8,610 nt of DNA from NCBI GenBank assembly GCA_000432135.1, contig HF990561.1:7283-15892 (forward strand). Reading direction: 5' to 3'. The notes beneath the pieces are model-generated. The model did no database searches. It saw only the letters and a list, made by a program, of their open reading frames with translations, and had not been told where the DNA came from. The position numbers and the translations under genes were made by a program. Positions 6,736 through 8,610 of this stretch are shown here, piece by piece. Numbering within the stretch: the stretch's first letter is position 1; the number at the start of each line of letters is the position of its first letter. Origin of the DNA: Firmicutes bacterium CAG:124. GTDB taxonomy: Bacteria; Bacillota; Clostridia; Oscillospirales; Oscillospiraceae.

Positions 6736-7740
6736 TTATTTTCCGTAAAGCTCATAGAGCTTCAAAACCTCGTCCTTTGTTTTCACGCCGTCCGACGCGC
6801 TGACCTCGCTCAAGGAAGCCGCCGCGCTGCACGCGCCGAGCTTCAGCGCCTCCCGCAGCGGCATATCTGTCTCCGCCGCGTACAGAACGCCCGCGCAGAA
6901 CGCGTCGCCTGCGCCGACCGTACCCTTGATATAGCCCTTGGGGAGCTTGAGACTTTCAAATTCGCAGTAATTTCCGGCCTCGTCCATGCCGCAGCCGAGT
7001 TCCGGGCAGTGGATAACGGCCCATTTTGCCACGCCCAGCTCGTGGAGCTTCTGCAGCGCAGCCTTCATGTTTTCCACGTGCAGCGTGCCGTCCTCTCCGC
7101 GCAGGAGAACGCCGGTGGTCTGCTGCGTCTCAAGCTCGTTGATGATGCAGTAGTCCGTGTATTTGAGCGCCGGGGTCACGAGCCGCTTGAAGCGCTCGCC
7201 CGCCTCGGAAACAACGTCGATGGACGTCTTCATGCCCGCCTGCTGCGCCCGGTGCAGAAGCCTCGCCATCTTTGTGCCGTATTCCGCGTCCGGCTCGTCC
7301 AGATGCGGCAGCAGCAGAATGTAGCCGATGTGGAAGATATCGACGTTCAGCCTGTCCCAGTCGATGTCGTCCTCACCGTAATAGGCGCTGCCGCCCGCGT
7401 ACTGGAAAAATGTGCGCTCTTTTGTCTGGTTGTTCGACATGACAGCGGTAAACGAGGTGTCGCCGCTGCGCTTGACCATGGACAGGTCGATGTTTTTGTA
7501 TTTCCCCATCTCCTGCAGCACAAAATCACCCTCTGCGTCGTGCCCGGCGAAGCCGGAAGCGACGAGCGGCAGCGCGGGATCGAGCCGCGCGAGATCGGAA
7601 ATGGTGTTGCAGACCGAGCCGCCGGTGGAGCGCGTGATGCCCTCGGTGATGTGCGTCAGCTCGTTCTGCTTCGGCCATGTTTCGATGGGATAGGTGATAT
7701 CTACGATCATATTGCCTGCGCAGCAAATGCCTTTTTTCAT
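6736..7740 (-). CDS. PfkB-family carbohydrate kinase
   Basis: This is a 334-residue ribokinase/PfkB-fold kinase that transfers ATP phosphate to a sugar or sugar-alcohol hydroxyl in the cytosol. It has the N-terminal substrate region with GGSVCNT (40-46) and SGFAGHDAEGDF, and the C-terminal PfkB signature GTVGAGDAFCAG, in which Asp279 is the predicted catalytic base and the surrounding Gly residues form the anion hole. Length and domain order are normal. The ATG at 7740 follows GGGAGGA (7744-7750, - strand), a strong ribosome binding site. It is the first gene of an operon with mtlD and faces away from an AraC-family regulator. The context points to fructose, mannitol or a related hexitol/hexulose as substrate. 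Adenosine, 2-keto-3-deoxygluconate and other PfkB substrates cannot be excluded from sequence alone. Confidence 0.88.
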   Translation of the reverse strand: MKKGICCAGNMIVDITYPIETWPKQNELTHITEGITRSTGGSVCNTISDLARLDPALPLVASGFAGHDAEGDFVLQEMGKYKNIDLSMVKRSGDTSFTAVMSNNQTKERTFFQYAGGSAYYGEDDIDWDRLNVDIFHIGYILLLPHLDEPDAEYGTKMARLLHRAQQAGMKTSIDVVSEAGERFKRLVTPALKYTDYCIINELETQQTTGVLLRGEDGTLHVENMKAALQKLHELGVAKWAVIHCPELGCGMDEAGNYCEFESLKLPKGYIKGTVGAGDAFCAGVLYAAETDMPLREALKLGACSAAASLSEVSASDGVKTKDEVLKLYELYGK

Positions 7741-7758
7741 ACTTCCTCCCTGTTTTCA

Positions 7759-7770
7759 GGCCGTGCGGCC
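7759..7770. promoter_or_regulatory. Short inverted repeat in the kinase leader
   Basis: GGCCG and CGGCC flank a 2-base centre within the predicted 5' leader of the kinase mRNA, 18 bases upstream of the start codon and close to the ribosome binding site. It could be a half-site pair for a regulator or a minor hairpin. The arms are short and GC-rich, so chance is a serious alternative. Confidence 0.2.
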
Positions 7771-7779
7771 CGGATTCCC

Positions 7780-7808
7780 TTGTTTTTTGTTCCGGTTACT
7801 GTTATTAT
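7780..7808 (+). promoter_or_regulatory. Putative promoter of the AraC-family regulator gene
   Basis: TTGTTT (7780-7785) and TATTAT (7803-7808; 5/6 match to the -10 consensus) are separated by exactly 17 nt. Transcription would start near 7815, about 20 nt ahead of the ATG at 7835. The -35 matches only its first three bases, a feature typical of promoters that depend on an activator. Confidence 0.5.
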
Positions 7809-7832
7809 GAAGGAACGGGGCAGGCTTATCAC
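7804..7832 (-). promoter_or_regulatory. Putative promoter of the kinase-mtlD operon
   Basis: On the - strand GTGATA (7827-7832; 4/6 match to TTGACA) and CATAAT (7804-7809; 5/6 match) are separated by 17 nt. The predicted start near 7797 leaves a leader of about 57 nt containing the GGCCG inverted repeat. The -10 occupies almost the same bases as the -10 of the divergent regulator promoter, so simultaneous polymerase binding at both looks impossible. Confidence 0.5.
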
Positions 7833-7834
7833 CG

Positions 7835-8610
7835 ATGAAGATGCGCCTGACGCCCGACAAAGATGCGTTTTTGGTGAAACAAATGGAACTTTACAATGAA
7901 TATGAGCTGATCTCCCATTCCAAGCTGGCCGACTGCACCATGTTTATCGTCGACATGGTGTACCGCCCCATGCACCTGCATAAGGAGCTGGAGCTGTGCG
8001 TGGTGCTGAGCGGCAGCTGCCGTGTCAGCACCGACCGGCAGAGCTTTGAGGCCGGGCCGGGCGAGATTTTGCTGTTCGACGCGGGCAGCAGCCATGAGCT
8101 GTGCGCGTCCGGCGCGCCTGCAAGGCTCCTGACGCTGCAGATCTCCGACAGCTTCTGCGCCCGCTTCTATCCGCAGATCCGCAGCATCCGCTTCGGCTGC
8201 CGGGGGCTGTCCTCCTGTCTGGGGCCGGAGCAGCTGCCGGCGCTGCGCCGGGCGATGCTGCTGGCGCTTTCCAATTATCTGCGCGACACACCGGAAGCGC
8301 CGTTCGCCTGCATGGCGCAGATCAACGCGATCTTTGCGATCCTGCTGGGCGGAACGCCATACCGCGTGCTGAGCGACACGGAAAACATGACGCAGACGCG
8401 CAATGCCGAGCGGATGCACCGCATTCTGCACTATCTGGAGACGCACTATTCTGAGCCTGTCCGCCTCAGCGAGATCGCGGAGCGGGAGGGGCTGACGCAG
8501 ACGTATCTGTCGCACCTGTTCCGCGAGCAGCTGCATATCCCGTTTCAGGATTATCTGGGCAGACTCCGACTGGAGGCGGCGATGCTCCTGCTGCGGCAGT
8601 CCGACACGAC
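7835..8610 (+). CDS. AraC-family transcriptional regulator (3' end outside window)
   Basis: This is a ligand-responsive DNA-binding regulator, open for 258 codons to the window edge with no stop. Residues about 43-95 form a cupin-type sensing barrel (HLHKELELCVVLSG, then GPGEILLFDAGSSHEL). Residues from about 194 form the AraC DNA-binding domain, with the first helix-turn-helix at LSEIAEREGLTQTYLSHLF and then FQDYLGRLRLEAAMLLL. The second helix-turn-helix is cut off. The ATG at 7835 gives a sensible N-terminus (MKMRLTPDKDAF) but has only a weak upstream AGG. The ATG at 7883 (MELYNEYELISHSKL), preceded by GGTGA at 7873-7877, is an alternative. It is transcribed divergently from the kinase-mtlD operon and probably controls it in response to the sugar or polyol; it may also regulate genes beyond the edge. 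Confidence 0.9.
   Translation, partial: MKMRLTPDKDAFLVKQMELYNEYELISHSKLADCTMFIVDMVYRPMHLHKELELCVVLSGSCRVSTDRQSFEAGPGEILLFDAGSSHELCASGAPARLLTLQISDSFCARFYPQIRSIRFGCRGLSSCLGPEQLPALRRAMLLALSNYLRDTPEAPFACMAQINAIFAILLGGTPYRVLSDTENMTQTRNAERMHRILHYLETHYSEPVRLSEIAEREGLTQTYLSHLFREQLHIPFQDYLGRLRLEAAMLLLRQSDT

Noticed and set aside
6720..6755. Earlier in-frame ATG for mtlD at 6755
   Set aside because: It adds 12 residues not typical of the family, overlaps the end of the kinase gene, and the better ribosome binding site (6726-6734) points to the ATG at 6719.
5448..6803. 451-codon open frame on the + strand opposite mtlD
   Set aside because: It begins inside a terminator hairpin, shows no family motif and lies antisense to a gene with clear catalytic signatures.
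7747..7786. Two similar TCCCT-T/G-TTTT stretches (7747-7756 and 7776-7786) as possible AraC operator half-sites
   Set aside because: One copy is simply the complement of the kinase ribosome binding site plus a T-run, and the spacing of about 29 bases does not fit the usual 20-21-base AraC direct repeats.
7829..8536. 235-codon open frame on the - strand opposite the AraC-type gene
   Set aside because: It is Gln/Arg-rich low-complexity translation without motifs, while the + strand frame carries a cupin domain and a helix-turn-helix.

Overview
The window reads as chromosomal DNA from a GC-rich, low-oxygen Bacillota bacterium, most likely a gut-type Clostridia (Oscillospiraceae/Ruminococcaceae-like). 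This rests on four things: a DegV lipid-binding protein, an S-layer-homology (SLH) surface protein, AGGAGG-like ribosome binding sites, and an AraC/PfkB/MtlD sugar locus. The assignment is inference from gene content; no rRNA or other marker gene is present. No tRNA, CRISPR array, IS element or phage gene was found.

Left part (1-2085): the 3' portion of a PepD-type M20 dipeptidase gene enters from the left edge on the + strand. It converges on a DegV-family gene on the - strand. Between them is a perfect 13-bp hairpin whose U-tract serves the DegV transcript.

Middle (2086-5480): a gap of about 300 bp holds outward-facing promoter candidates and a small foldable segment. It is followed by a large secreted protein that combines a phosphodiester glycosidase (NAGPA) domain, Ig-like linker sequence and three SLH repeats, so it is probably a cell-wall-attached surface enzyme. 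Six bases after its stop codon begins a decayed region. First comes a small multi-pass membrane protein gene that appears to have lost one A from a homopolymer near its start and also its natural 3' end. It runs directly into the C-terminal remnant of an unrelated protein. A strong bidirectional hairpin terminator closes the region.

Right part (5505-8610): a two-gene - strand operon encodes a PfkB-family sugar kinase followed 16 nt later by a mannitol-1-phosphate 5-dehydrogenase-like enzyme (MtlD). It is transcribed divergently from an AraC-family regulator that runs off the right edge. The two predicted promoters share nearly the same -10 bases. No transporter or PTS gene is visible. The arrangement suggests regulated use of a hexitol or related sugar: the kinase would supply a phosphorylated substrate, or otherwise feed the fructose-6-phosphate pool, and MtlD would interconvert the hexitol phosphate and fructose-6-phosphate. 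The exact substrate is not determined by the sequence.

No wholly new multi-gene system is evident. The most unusual items are the kinase-MtlD pairing, the SLH-anchored NAGPA protein and the fused, frameshifted gene remnants.
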